Assembly: GCF_016919165.1 (NCBI RefSeq)
Contig: NZ_JAFFPS010000010.1
Coordinates: 62,001 to 126,000 of the forward strand
Source of the DNA: Leptospira chreensis
GTDB lineage: Bacteria; Spirochaetota; Leptospiria; Leptospirales; Leptospiraceae
Direction: 5' to 3'
Length of the DNA stretch: 64,000 nucleotides
Of the stretch, positions 9,710-17,976 are shown in pieces. The notes under the pieces are model-generated. The model was given only the letters and a program-made list of their open reading frames with translations. It made no database searches and was not told the DNA's origin. How positions within the stretch are numbered: the first letter of the stretch is position 1; the number at the start of each line of letters is the position of its first letter. Position numbers and translations under genes: made by a program.

Positions 9710-10472
9710 GGTTTTCTTCCTTTTCCCGTTTTTCTTTGATATGGTTAATCGTATTTCCAAATTCGAGAAGGGCTGTCCCAAATCCGAATAAGTTTTTGGC
9801 TTTGGAATAGGGATTGTTCTCGGCTGCATTTCCCAAATTCAAATAAAATAGTTCGTCCCGAACGAGTCGTTTCTGTCTTTCTGTGGCAACTGATTCAAAA
9901 AACATCCGACATTCTTCTCCGATGGCAAGGAGAACAAGAGCCATGGAATTTGGTTTCATTTGTAAAACCAATTGTTCTTTCCAAAACCGCTCCCAAGTGA
10001 GAACCACCCGCCAATCTTCTTTCGGGGAATCTGCATCCAAAAATAAATCAGACTTAGGAACAGAAAGGGCCTCAAGTAATCCATCCAAATGGGAAAGATC
10101 CTTGGATAGGTTTTTGTTTAAGTCCCCTTCATCCACAAATAAAACACCTGTCCATTTCTCTTCTTTATTTTTATAAAGATGATTTCCTGTAGCTAAAATC
10201 ACGGAATAGTTGGTTCCTTCGGCTCGAAACAATTTATCGTTTGTTTTTGTTAAGCGAAACTTAGGTGTTTCTAAAACCACCCCTGTGGCCATTTGTTTCG
10301 TGCGAAGTTTCTTTTTCCAATTTTCAAGGCCTTGCGCCCATTCCATAGCAAAGGATTTTGGTTCCTTCTTTCGTTTTCCCAGATCCTCATCCTTTGTTTT
10401 CCTTTTGGATCCAAAAAAAGATAAGATACGATCAAACCAACTCCCTTGGGACTTTTTTTTAGTTTTTGCCAT
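9699..10472 (-). CDS. Conserved hypothetical protein in LPS gene run
   Basis: 257 aa, no recognised family. The N-terminal 45 residues are very basic (MAKTKKKSQGSWFDR then KRKTKDED), the middle is alpha/beta-like with ATGNHLYKNKEEKWTGVLFV, and the C-terminus ends in a charged helix. No signal peptide or membrane segment is seen, so it is probably cytoplasmic. It overlaps gmhA by 11 bp and the glycosyltransferase by 14 bp, which implies tight coupling with LPS synthesis, but a function cannot be assigned. Confidence 0.65.
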   Translation of the reverse strand: MAKTKKKSQGSWFDRILSFFGSKRKTKDEDLGKRKKEPKSFAMEWAQGLENWKKKLRTKQMATGVVLETPKFRLTKTNDKLFRAEGTNYSVILATGNHLYKNKEEKWTGVLFVDEGDLNKNLSKDLSHLDGLLEALSVPKSDLFLDADSPKEDWRVVLTWERFWKEQLVLQMKPNSMALVLLAIGEECRMFFESVATERQKRLVRDELFYLNLGNAAENNPYSKAKNLFGFGTALLEFGNTINHIKEKREKEENHGS

Positions 10473-11280
10473 ACTCTTTTCTTATATTGGACGGTCGTTC
10501 TATCTGTTTACGACCCAGTTCATACAATTTTGCAAATTTAAGAAAGGTAGAAAATGCGGAAGCAATGGCAATCCAAAGTCCAGGGATTCCATCCAAAAAT
10601 CCAAATTTGAAAATATAAATTTCTAAAAACTTTCCAAAAGGTTTGAATATGGTTTTGGCAAGTGAGAACCTTTCTCCTTTCGCATAACGGGTATATGCAA
10701 CAATACTGGAGAACTGATTGATGGTAGTGATTTGGTGGCTAAAATCTGTAAAACTATAATGTAGGATATCCCCTTTCATCACACGGCCCACAGACCCCGG
10801 TTTTAATTCAATATAATCGTGTGGGTTTTCGCCCACCCAGGTTGCAGCATGTTTCTGAAATAACCGAAACCTACGAAGAGGATACCAACCACTATAACGA
10901 ATCCACCGACCCAAATGAAAGGTTAACCTGGCAATTTTAAACCCATCAGCCGAAACCGAGTCCGATTCTAAAAAAGATTCGATGGAATGGAGGAGAGTTG
11001 TATCGGCCCTTTCATCAGCATCAAGGGACAAGATCCAATCATTCGAACAAAAACCAATGGCTTTGTTCTTTTGTTCCACATGACCGGGAAATGGAGATTC
11101 ATAAAATTTTACTTGGGGAAAAGACGTCGCAATTTCTTTCGTGCGGTCTTGGCTTAGAGAATCTAAAACAATGATTTCGTCTGCTACCGATTCGACGGAG
11201 CGGATGCAGTCTCCGATATTCTTTTCTTCATTGAAGGTGATGATGGCCACCGACAATTTTCTTTTTCTCTTGCCTTCCAT
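10459..11280 (-). CDS. Family 2 glycosyltransferase (WaaE/KdtX-like)
   Basis: 273 aa GT-A glycosyltransferase. The N-terminal LSVAIITFNEEKNIGDCI and the DAD motif (residues 87-89, in LSLDADERAD) are typical of GT2 enzymes such as WaaE, which add glucose to the inner core of LPS. RFRLFQKHAATWVGENPHD fits the acceptor-binding half of that subgroup. A C-terminal hydrophobic segment (about 225-245) may associate it with the inner membrane. The gene is first in a ten-gene minus-strand run and starts only 30 bp from the divergent ligase-like gene. Confidence 0.83.
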   Translation of the reverse strand: MEGKRKRKLSVAIITFNEEKNIGDCIRSVESVADEIIVLDSLSQDRTKEIATSFPQVKFYESPFPGHVEQKNKAIGFCSNDWILSLDADERADTTLLHSIESFLESDSVSADGFKIARLTFHLGRWIRYSGWYPLRRFRLFQKHAATWVGENPHDYIELKPGSVGRVMKGDILHYSFTDFSHQITTINQFSSIVAYTRYAKGERFSLAKTIFKPFGKFLEIYIFKFGFLDGIPGLWIAIASAFSTFLKFAKLYELGRKQIERPSNIRKEYGKN

Positions 11281-11310
11281 AGGAGTTAAAACCTATTCTT
11301 AGAACCAAAT

Positions 11311-13191
11311 ATGATTGGGAAAGAAACATTTCATAAGATTTCCGTTGTTTTTCTATACCTCTTCTTTGTCCTCTCTCCGTTTTCCATCAGTCTTTGCCAA
11401 ATTTTTGCGGGGACCTCTCTTTTCTTTTTGTTTTTGGACCAGATCTTTCAAAGAAAGTTTCCCAAACTCGAATCTCCGTTTCTTTTTTGGATTTTTCTCT
11501 ATTTGAGTTTTTTACTCACCCCCCTTTTCACTTGGGATATAGAACACTGGAAACCTATCCTTTTGAAATCGGAATTTGGAGATGTATGGATGGGGTTTTT
11601 ACTCTTACACCAATTCCGCCTCTCGAGGACCGAAAAAAAATCAATAAAACGAGCGGTTAGCATCGGAGCCGTTTTTCTCATCATCTGCGGGATTTTTTCC
11701 CTTCTTTCTCCTTATCGATTAGCTCCCTTTGTGATGGATGGATTCCAGTATGTAGAAGGTCGCCGCCTTCCCCACCAGTTAGCAAGTCTTATGGGAATTC
11801 CCCTCCATTTACCTATTGGATTTCAGAGTACCCACCTAACCTATGGGGGTTTGCTTGCCCTGTATTTGCCTTCTCTCTGGGAGAGAACCTTTCGGATGCA
11901 ACGATTGGTTCGAAGGGAATCCCAATATAAAATCCATTTTGCCTCCCTTCTTGGTTTGTCTTTTTTTGGGTTTGTACTTCTCTTTCTCAACCAAAGCCGG
12001 TCGATTTGGTTTGGGTTATTGTTTGGTATTCTTCTTCTTTCTCTCCAAAAAAAATTTTCTATTAAAAAATACCTTCCATGGATGGGGTTTGGCCTCCTTG
12101 GATTCATTTTACTTTTTTTTCTACTCTACCAAAACAATTGGTTATTCCAAAGAGCCATTGATGATTTATTCGCTAAACGATCGTTAGAGAACCAAAGAGT
12201 CTGGATTCATAAAATGAATTTTGCCATTCTTAAGGATTCATTTTTATTCGGGATTGGAAGTGGCAATTATCCTGGGGAATTCATTCTAAAGGCGATTCCC
12301 CTCGTTCGAGAACTTCCCGAATTGTATTATGATTTATCCATCACACCCAAATCTCATGCCCATTTTGATTTTCTGCATTTCTGGATTTTGGGAGGGGTTT
12401 TCGGTATATTTTCTTTTTTTAGTTTTTTATACTTGGTCACAAAAAATATATTACAAGTTCCGAGATATACCCTTTTCTATTTAGGTTTTTTTGCGATTGT
12501 TTTTGCTGGTAGTTTCCAATGTTTTTTGTTAGATGATGAAGTTCTTTTTCCTTTTCTTGGAATTTTATGCCTACTGCCGAAAACTAAACTCCCAAGTGAC
12601 ACATTAAACAAAACAGCAACGAAAAAGAATTTAAACAAAGTGTATAGACTCTTACTCTTTTGGATTTTCCTTTCGAGTCTGGGTGCTCTTTACTTAACAA
12701 AAACTTCGGCAAAAGATTTATTCATTCACAGAGTTCGCACAGAACACAACTTCCCTGCACCTCTCGGTCAGTCCACCATCAATGCCAAAGGCCCAGTTGT
12801 CCTTCCTTTAGGAACTAAGGAAATGTATTTCAAACTTTCCGGTTGTTTGGATCACGATCTAAATTTTGATACCAAGGCCCAAGTGCGAGAAAAACCAATT
12901 CAGTTCCAAATCCATTGGGAAGAAATACCCGAGGGAGAATTCCCTGACTCTTTAGTTCTTGAGACAAGAAAACGAGAAAGCTTTGATCAAGACAAAGAAT
13001 ACCGAGTGCAGCCAGAAAGAATTGTGAAAAAGGAAACCATCCGAAATCCAGGAAAGTTAGTAACGATCCAAGTAAACCCCAAAGACTTTATAGGTTCCGA
13101 TGTAGAGTTCATTGATTTTGGATTTTTGTATTCCTGGAAGGGGGAGAGATCATTTCTTCCCGTGATTGAGATTTCAGGAAATTGTCAGTGA
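11311..13191 (+). CDS. O-antigen ligase/polymerase-like membrane protein (Wzy_C family)
   Basis: 626 aa. The first about 440 residues hold roughly ten hydrophobic helices. A long periplasmic loop contains NQRVWIHKMNFAILKDSFLFGIGSG-type sequence and SHAHFDFLHFWILGG, matching the conserved Wzy_C/WaaL region in which a His and Arg are important. The last about 170 residues form a soluble beta-rich domain (MYFKLSGCLDH, VREKPIQFQIHW) not usual in WaaL. Role: probably joining or polymerising O-antigen at the periplasmic face of the inner membrane. Ligase versus polymerase cannot be settled from sequence. Confidence 0.75.
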   Translation: MIGKETFHKISVVFLYLFFVLSPFSISLCQIFAGTSLFFLFLDQIFQRKFPKLESPFLFWIFLYLSFLLTPLFTWDIEHWKPILLKSEFGDVWMGFLLLHQFRLSRTEKKSIKRAVSIGAVFLIICGIFSLLSPYRLAPFVMDGFQYVEGRRLPHQLASLMGIPLHLPIGFQSTHLTYGGLLALYLPSLWERTFRMQRLVRRESQYKIHFASLLGLSFFGFVLLFLNQSRSIWFGLLFGILLLSLQKKFSIKKYLPWMGFGLLGFILLFFLLYQNNWLFQRAIDDLFAKRSLENQRVWIHKMNFAILKDSFLFGIGSGNYPGEFILKAIPLVRELPELYYDLSITPKSHAHFDFLHFWILGGVFGIFSFFSFLYLVTKNILQVPRYTLFYLGFFAIVFAGSFQCFLLDDEVLFPFLGILCLLPKTKLPSDTLNKTATKKNLNKVYRLLLFWIFLSSLGALYLTKTSAKDLFIHRVRTEHNFPAPLGQSTINAKGPVVLPLGTKEMYFKLSGCLDHDLNFDTKAQVREKPIQFQIHWEEIPEGEFPDSLVLETRKRESFDQDKEYRVQPERIVKKETIRNPGKLVTIQVNPKDFIGSDVEFIDFGFLYSWKGERSFLPVIEISGNCQ

Positions 13192-13379
13192 GAGAAAGAA
13201 AGGGCATTGGTTAGGACACTAAAGGCATAATAAAATCTTAGATGTCGATGAGCGGGAATCGCTAAGAGAAGAGATTTTGGTTTTGTTTATTGAGAGGTTA
13301 CGCGGGGTCGCTAGGATAAGAGTTAAGAGATGTTAATTCAGGTTTTATGTGGTTAGAAAGTCCGCGGAAATCGCTTCGA

Positions 13380-13445
13380 TCTTCGGCCATCCTGGCCTTT
13401 CGTTCTCAGCCCGTCCTACTCGTCACCTCAGGCATCCTGCCTTAA
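13380..13445 (-). ncRNA. Candidate GGA-hairpin RNA segment downstream of tRNA-Leu
   Basis: Lies in the 310-bp gap between the ligase-like gene and tRNA-Leu. On the minus strand two short perfect hairpins occur 32 bp apart: AGGCA-GGA-TGCCT (13442-13430) and GGCCA-GGA-TGGCC (13397-13385). Both centre on CAGGATG, the repeat in loops of CsrB-type RNAs that titrate CsrA. A third, unpaired AGGA lies between them. No open reading frame or protein signal is visible. A Leptospira intergenic repeat is an alternative. A ten-T run (13472-13481, + strand) and a 12-bp palindrome AATCGTTCGATT (13489-13500) flank it. Confidence 0.33.
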
Positions 13446-13501
13446 CGTGTACGCTCCCTATCGGTCGCTACTTTTTTTTTTGACTCGCAATCGTTCGATT
13501 A

Positions 13502-13585
13502 TACCTGGAGCGGGAATCGAACCCGCACGGGATTACTCCCACAGGATTTTAAGTCCTGTGTGTCTACCAATTCCACCATCCAGGC
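13502..13585 (-). tRNA. tRNA-Leu (anticodon TAA)
   Basis: 84-nt tRNA with a long variable arm, as expected for Leu. The anticodon TAA sits in the loop CTTAAAA. Acceptor GCCTGGA pairs with TCCAGGT (one G-U pair at the end), with A73 as discriminator. The T-arm GCGGGTTCGATTCCCGC is intact. CCA is not encoded and must be added enzymatically. It is 15 bp downstream of tRNA-Cys on the same strand, so both probably come from one transcript. Confidence 0.95.
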
Positions 13586-13600
13586 GAATGATGCTTGACT

Positions 13601-13671
<71 letters not shown>

Positions 13672-13686
13672 AAGCGTGACTTTGGA

Positions 13687-13715
13687 TAGGCTAAAATAGG
13701 AAGGCTTCGTGTCAA
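13687..13715 (-). promoter_or_regulatory. Putative promoter of the tRNA-Cys/tRNA-Leu transcript
   Basis: A perfect TTGACA (13715-13710 on the minus strand) lies 38 bp upstream of the mature 5' end of tRNA-Cys. The best -10 at 17-19 bp spacing is poor (AGCCTA to CCTATC). The perfect -35 at this distance from a stable RNA gene is the only support. Confidence 0.35.
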
Positions 13716-13803
13716 ATGGAAACTGTTTTCACTTTTCATCAGATTGTAACATTTCAGAGGAAAATCAAATTGCCTAAGCTTTCTAAGAGGATGCGCTGTA
13801 AAT

Positions 13804-14217
13804 ATGAACGTAAAGACCATATTATCCGTATCCATTTTAATGATTCTATCTCAAGTTTCGTATGCTGACACTGTAACTGTAAAAGCAACCAAAGAGGTGT
13901 TGGAAAACGTAAAAACTTCCTCTCCTACTGCCAATTATGTTTTGGTAGAATCTAAGGATGGCACCAAACAAGCGTTTAAAAAGAATGCAGTGGATGTGGT
14001 TTCTCTCCCCGTTGTTTGGGAAGCTCCTAAGGAGGAAACAAAACCTGGATTTTTTGGCTCCCTATTTGCCGCAAAAAATACAAAAGAAGAAACAAATCCT
14101 CAAGAAGCTAAGCCTGAGGAAACAAAAGAAAATCCAGAGAACCAAAGTTTTTTTAAAAGAAAACTCCCTGAGCTCGCGATGGGCGGAATGGCTCTCCTTT
14201 GGTTGATACTTCCTTAA
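13804..14217 (+). CDS. Small exported protein with C-terminal hydrophobic tail
   Basis: 137 aa, unknown family. A signal peptide (MNVKTILSVSILMILSQVSYA) precedes a small beta domain of about 45 residues (TVTVKATKEVLENVKTS, LVESKDGTKQAFKKNAVDVV), reminiscent of a surface or SH3-like module. A Lys/Glu/Pro-rich linker (about 75-115) follows, then a C-terminal hydrophobic segment LAMGGMALLWLILP that could anchor it. The gene stands alone, divergent from the two tRNAs and convergent with guaA. No function can be assigned. Confidence 0.7.
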   Translation: MNVKTILSVSILMILSQVSYADTVTVKATKEVLENVKTSSPTANYVLVESKDGTKQAFKKNAVDVVSLPVVWEAPKEETKPGFFGSLFAAKNTKEETNPQEAKPEETKENPENQSFFKRKLPELAMGGMALLWLILP

Positions 14218-14247
14218 TTAGTTCAACCAGTTAAAAATCAAAACGGA

Positions 14248-16047
14248 TCATTCCCATTCAATTGTTCCCGGTGGTTTGTGAGTGAGGTCATACAAAACCA
14301 AAGAGATTTGTGGCAATGCTAACAACTCTTTGGTGATTCGTTCCAAGATATTCCGGTCCATCTCATAAAAATTAGCAGTCATTGCTTCCGTGGATTCCAC
14401 AGGTCTTAATACCACTCCATAAGAATTTTCACGTAATCCTACGGGAACCAAAACCACAGGCATTTGCCAAATAGAAGTATGAATCGATTCATCGTAAAGG
14501 ATTCGGTTCACTATTGAATCCGCATCCCGCAAAATATCCGAATGGGCTTTGTCTAATGTAAGTTTGGTATAATGAAAAGAACCAGAAAAAGTAGAGATCC
14601 CTGGGGCAAAAACCACCCGGTTGATCTCTTTTTTGAAGTTGGTAATGTCCACAGCACACTTATCCAATTCATTCCAATCAGTGGTAAAATCATTTAACAC
14701 GGCACAGTGGGCATAACTCCTTTGGTCCCCTTGTACTCCAACAGAGAGAATGGGTAGAATTTTGACTTCCGCCTTCTTTACCCCAAGACCCAAATCTGAA
14801 AAATCGATCTTAGGGGGATGGGTTTCTGGGCTTGCAATCATTCGCACCACAAGTCCAGGTCCTGGAAAGGGATGCCTTTCAATCCAACGTTCCGGTAGGC
14901 CGAGAAGGCGCCCCAGTTCTCTCACCTCATCCTTATACAAGTCTGCAATCGGTTCCACGATCTTTCCTTCTTGGATGAGTTTTTCAATTTGAGGAACTCG
15001 GTTGTGATGGGTTTTGATTTTATGAGAATGTTTGGTTCCCCCAGATTCGATAGTGTCTGGGTAAATGGTTCCTTGGCCAAGAAGCCAATGCTCGGAATCC
15101 AATCCAAGAGAGTTTGTGGCTTTGCCTTGTGCCTCTAAAAATAGATCTCCGACAATGCGTCGTTTTTTTTCTGGTTCAAATTCTGATTCGAGGTGTTTGT
15201 AAAAGATTTCACTTTCATCCCAAATGGTGAGATCAAAACCGACTTGATGGAGATTATCCATTAGATCCTTTACTTCATTTTTACGCATAAACCCCGTATC
15301 AACCAGAAGGCCTTTCACCCGGTCTTTCCCAAGAGCTTTTGCTAGAAGTAAATAAGCAACAGAAGAATCTACACCACCGGATACGAGTAAAAATACATTT
15401 TTGCCAACAGGGACTTTCTTTTGTAATTCCGTAATTTGTTCTTCGAGGAATTGTGAGATGCTCCAGCTCGATCCAGCATCACAAAGATCCACAAAATTCT
15501 TCAGTAGAACTTCGCCTTCTTCGGAATGAGTGACTTCGGGATGGAATTGGATTCCAAATTGTTTTTTAGATTCATTAGAAACAAACGCATAATGACAATT
15601 ATCCGAAGATGCCACCACTTGAAATCCCTCAGGCATTCGGACCACTTCATCCCCATGACTCATCCAAACTTTTGTTTTAGAAGATAGTGATTTAGAAAGT
15701 AAAGAATTGGAATTTTGAATCTCTAGAATGGCCGGACCATATTCTTTCGAATTGGAAGAGACTACCTCTCCACCTAGAGCTTTCATTAAAAGCTGGTGGC
15801 CATAGCAGATTCCTAGAATCGGAACGGAAGTTTTAAAAAAACCTTCTGGCAAGAGTGGAGCCCCTTTTTCATACACACTGCTTGGGCCTCCCGACAAGAT
15901 GATTCCCGCATAGGACTCGTAAACAGACAATGGTTCTTCATTGGAAAGGATTTCCGTATAGGCTCCAAGCCTTCGAATTCGGGAAGCGATGAGGTGAGCG
16001 TATTGACCGCCGAAATCGACGACTGCAATTTTTTTATCACTTTTCAT
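14248..16047 (-). CDS. guaA: GMP synthase (glutamine-hydrolysing), long eukaryote-like form
   Basis: Converts XMP to GMP using glutamine and ATP. N-terminal class I amidotransferase with LSGGPSSV, nucleophile Cys81 in GICYGHQ and the FHPEV His-Glu pair; PP-loop SGGVDSS; and C-terminal dimerisation domain ending in KPPGTIEWE. At 599 aa it is about 75 residues longer than E. coli GuaA. The extra part duplicates the dimerisation fold (VGVQGDQRSYAH, then QMPVVLVPVGLREN), as in eukaryotic GMP synthetase. ATG 16047 chosen; its start is only 42 bp from divergent queF. Confidence 0.95.
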   Translation of the reverse strand: MKSDKKIAVVDFGGQYAHLIASRIRRLGAYTEILSNEEPLSVYESYAGIILSGGPSSVYEKGAPLLPEGFFKTSVPILGICYGHQLLMKALGGEVVSSNSKEYGPAILEIQNSNSLLSKSLSSKTKVWMSHGDEVVRMPEGFQVVASSDNCHYAFVSNESKKQFGIQFHPEVTHSEEGEVLLKNFVDLCDAGSSWSISQFLEEQITELQKKVPVGKNVFLLVSGGVDSSVAYLLLAKALGKDRVKGLLVDTGFMRKNEVKDLMDNLHQVGFDLTIWDESEIFYKHLESEFEPEKKRRIVGDLFLEAQGKATNSLGLDSEHWLLGQGTIYPDTIESGGTKHSHKIKTHHNRVPQIEKLIQEGKIVEPIADLYKDEVRELGRLLGLPERWIERHPFPGPGLVVRMIASPETHPPKIDFSDLGLGVKKAEVKILPILSVGVQGDQRSYAHCAVLNDFTTDWNELDKCAVDITNFKKEINRVVFAPGISTFSGSFHYTKLTLDKAHSDILRDADSIVNRILYDESIHTSIWQMPVVLVPVGLRENSYGVVLRPVESTEAMTANFYEMDRNILERITKELLALPQISLVLYDLTHKPPGTIEWE

Positions 16048-16089
16048 GGGATGATTCCAAAATAATTTTGCAATTGTCGGGGTAAACAA

Positions 16090-16491
16090 ATGTCGGAAAA
16101 AAAATCAGAATCTTCTTACGAGGACAAACAAGACCATATCCCGTCCTGGAAAACCCCGGAAATCGAATGGTTTGCCAATGTCTACGCTGGAAAAGAATAC
16201 AATATCGAATTCACCATCCCGGAATTCACCGCCGTTTGCCCAAAAACTGGCCTTCCCGACTTTGGATCCATTTTTATCGAATACATCCCCCGGGATCGCT
16301 GTGTCGAACTCAAATCCCTGAAAGAATACATGATGTCCTACCGAAATATAGGGATTTTTCATGAAAACGTAGTGAACAAAATCCTAGAAGACTTTGTGGC
16401 AGCCGTAAATCCGATCTATGTGAAAGTGGTGGGTGACTACAATGTTCGGGGTGGGGTAAAAACCATAGTTAGGCGAGAGTTTAAGGCCTAA
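16090..16491 (+). CDS. queF: NADPH-dependent 7-cyano-7-deazaguanine reductase
   Basis: Reduces preQ0 to preQ1 in queuosine biosynthesis. 133 aa, the short single-domain (Bacillus-type) QueF of the tunnelling fold. Catalytic Cys50 and Asp57 lie in FTAVCPKTGLPDFG. The substrate-binding ELKSLKEY and SYRNIGIFHE motifs are intact, and VRGG/VRREF close the protein. The stop codon is followed at once by the SemiSWEET ATG (TAAATG), so the genes are cotranscribed. Confidence 0.95.
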   Translation: MSEKKSESSYEDKQDHIPSWKTPEIEWFANVYAGKEYNIEFTIPEFTAVCPKTGLPDFGSIFIEYIPRDRCVELKSLKEYMMSYRNIGIFHENVVNKILEDFVAAVNPIYVKVVGDYNVRGGVKTIVRREFKA

Positions 16492-16746
16492 ATGGAAAAC
16501 CTGATTGGCTACATTGCTGCTTTTTTAACGACAGTTTCCTTTCTTCCACAAGTCTTACGAGTGGTCATGACCAAACAAACCCGGGACATCAGTCGCAATA
16601 TGTACATTATGTTTTTTTTGGGTGTACTCTTGTGGTTTGTTTATGGGGTATTACGATCGGATTTTCCCATCATCCTCGCAAACATCGTTACCATTTTTTT
16701 CGTATCGATCATTCTATTTTATAAACTAAAAGAGGAGAAAACATGA
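16492..16746 (+). CDS. SemiSWEET sugar transporter
   Basis: 84-aa membrane protein with three hydrophobic helices and the PQ-loop motif SFLPQV in helix 1; it functions as a homodimer to carry sugars (glucose/sucrose class) down gradients. TKQTRDISRNMY and LWFVYG are hallmark segments. From memory the sequence is nearly the same as the structurally solved L. biflexa SemiSWEET, which supports a saprophytic Leptospira. Its stop overlaps the ferredoxin start (ATGA). Confidence 0.93.
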   Translation: MENLIGYIAAFLTTVSFLPQVLRVVMTKQTRDISRNMYIMFFLGVLLWFVYGVLRSDFPIILANIVTIFFVSIILFYKLKEEKT

Positions 16747-16961
16747 GAAAAGCTTATGTAGACAAAGACAATTGTACTTCTTGTAACCAATGTGCAGATA
16801 ATATGCCAAAGTATTTTATGATGGATGAGGACGATGTTTCTCAAACTCATATTGCAGGAGCTTCCATCAACGATGCGGTCATCCCAGAGGAAGACGAGAA
16901 AAAAGTGCAAAAGGAAATGGATGAATGCCCAGGCGAATGCATTCACTGGAAAAAACACTAA
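16743..16961 (+). CDS. Small single-cluster ferredoxin
   Basis: 72-aa acidic electron carrier. CTSCNQC near the N-terminus plus CPGEC near the C-terminus give the C-x2-C-x2-C...C-P pattern of a single [4Fe-4S] cluster, with an acidic stretch (MMDEDD, PEEDEKK) between. ATGA overlap with the SemiSWEET gene implies translational coupling. The redox partner is unknown; preQ0 reduction itself uses NADPH. It ends 3 bp before the convergent lysR stop. Confidence 0.87.
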   Translation: MRKAYVDKDNCTSCNQCADNMPKYFMMDEDDVSQTHIAGASINDAVIPEEDEKKVQKEMDECPGECIHWKKH

Positions 16962-16964
16962 CTC

Positions 16965-17849
16965 TTAAGTTTTTACGCCGTCCACAAGTCTTTGGATATG
17001 ATTTTCCAAAGACAATCTCTCCCCCACTCGATAAGCCAAATACAGTTGGTTTTGGAAACTCCGACATTCCCTTTCATTTGTATATAAGGGTGATTTTTTC
17101 CCCAGTAAATAAGTAGGAAGAACTGATACTCCCTGCCCCAACTCCAATGCCGTTCTGATATCATGAAGGTTCGGAAGGACTGTGTAATTTTTCAGTTTGG
17201 GGCGAGATTCAAAATTTACCTTCCAAAATCGTCTGACAATGGCAAAGTCTTCGCTATAAACAAACCAGTGTTGTGCTTCCATCCATTCTTTAAGAATCTC
17301 CGGTTTTGGTTTGGCATTTCCAAGAAAGGGAAAATGAGAATCGCGGCTGAGTCTAAGGGAAGCCACAAAAACGAAGGTTTCAACAAACAAGTCTTCATAA
17401 CTAATGCCTGGAACATTTAACTTTTGATTGGCGACCATAAGATCAATTTCCTTGTTTGACAATGCTTCCAGAAGATCCGCAGGATACCCATACTGCACAT
17501 GAAAACTTTCTCCCGACTTCGTGAAATCTGGTAAAATTTTTTCCTGAAACCACTCCTTCGCAGAACCAATCCGTAGGCGTTTTGATTTCACTTGCGGATG
17601 GATTTGGCCTTCCATTCGCTCTAATTCTTCCATGGGGCCTGCAATCTGAACATACAACCGTTTGGCGGCATCTGTCGGAATCAAATCCCGGGATGTCCGA
17701 AGGAAAAGAACCTCTTTCCTGTGACGCTCCAAAGACTGTAAATGCAAACTGAGTGCGGGCTGCGATAGACCGAGGATTTTTCCCGCCTTGGTTAGGTTTT
17801 TCTCTCTGTAAATACAATAGAAGCTTTGGTAGAGTTCGATGGGATTCAT
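16965..17849 (-). CDS. LysR-family transcriptional regulator
   Basis: 294 aa. N-terminal winged helix-turn-helix (residues about 5-60) with NLTKAGKILGLSQPALSLHL and LFLRTSRDLIPTDAAK, as usual in LysR proteins. The effector domain starts at about residue 92 with RLRIGSAKEW. It is divergent from the DJ-1-family gene, so its likely target is that gene and itself. A TTAGAG-N11-CTCTAA dyad lies between them. The effector cannot be told from sequence. Confidence 0.9.
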   Translation of the reverse strand: MNPIELYQSFYCIYREKNLTKAGKILGLSQPALSLHLQSLERHRKEVLFLRTSRDLIPTDAAKRLYVQIAGPMEELERMEGQIHPQVKSKRLRIGSAKEWFQEKILPDFTKSGESFHVQYGYPADLLEALSNKEIDLMVANQKLNVPGISYEDLFVETFVFVASLRLSRDSHFPFLGNAKPKPEILKEWMEAQHWFVYSEDFAIVRRFWKVNFESRPKLKNYTVLPNLHDIRTALELGQGVSVLPTYLLGKKSPLYTNERECRSFQNQLYLAYRVGERLSLENHIQRLVDGVKT

Positions 17850-17927
17850 TTTGATATAATATTTTTAATACCAAGGAATGAACACCATCATATTTCTAAT
17901 AATAACTTTCTCTTGTCTAAAAAATGA

Positions 17928-17950
17928 TTAGAGTTGGAAATCATCTCTAA
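17928..17950. promoter_or_regulatory. Candidate LysR-type operator
   Basis: Dyad TTAGAG / CTCTAA with an 11-bp spacer in the 127-bp gap between divergent lysR and the DJ-1-family gene. The spacing is that of LysR T-N11-A boxes. It lies 27 bp upstream of the DJ-1 gene start. Confidence 0.4.
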
Positions 17951-17976
17951 GAAAGATTTTTAAAGAAGAGGATTCA

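Noticed and set aside
13472..13481. Run of ten T as intrinsic terminator of the ligase-like gene
   Set aside because: No GC-rich stem precedes the run on the plus strand.
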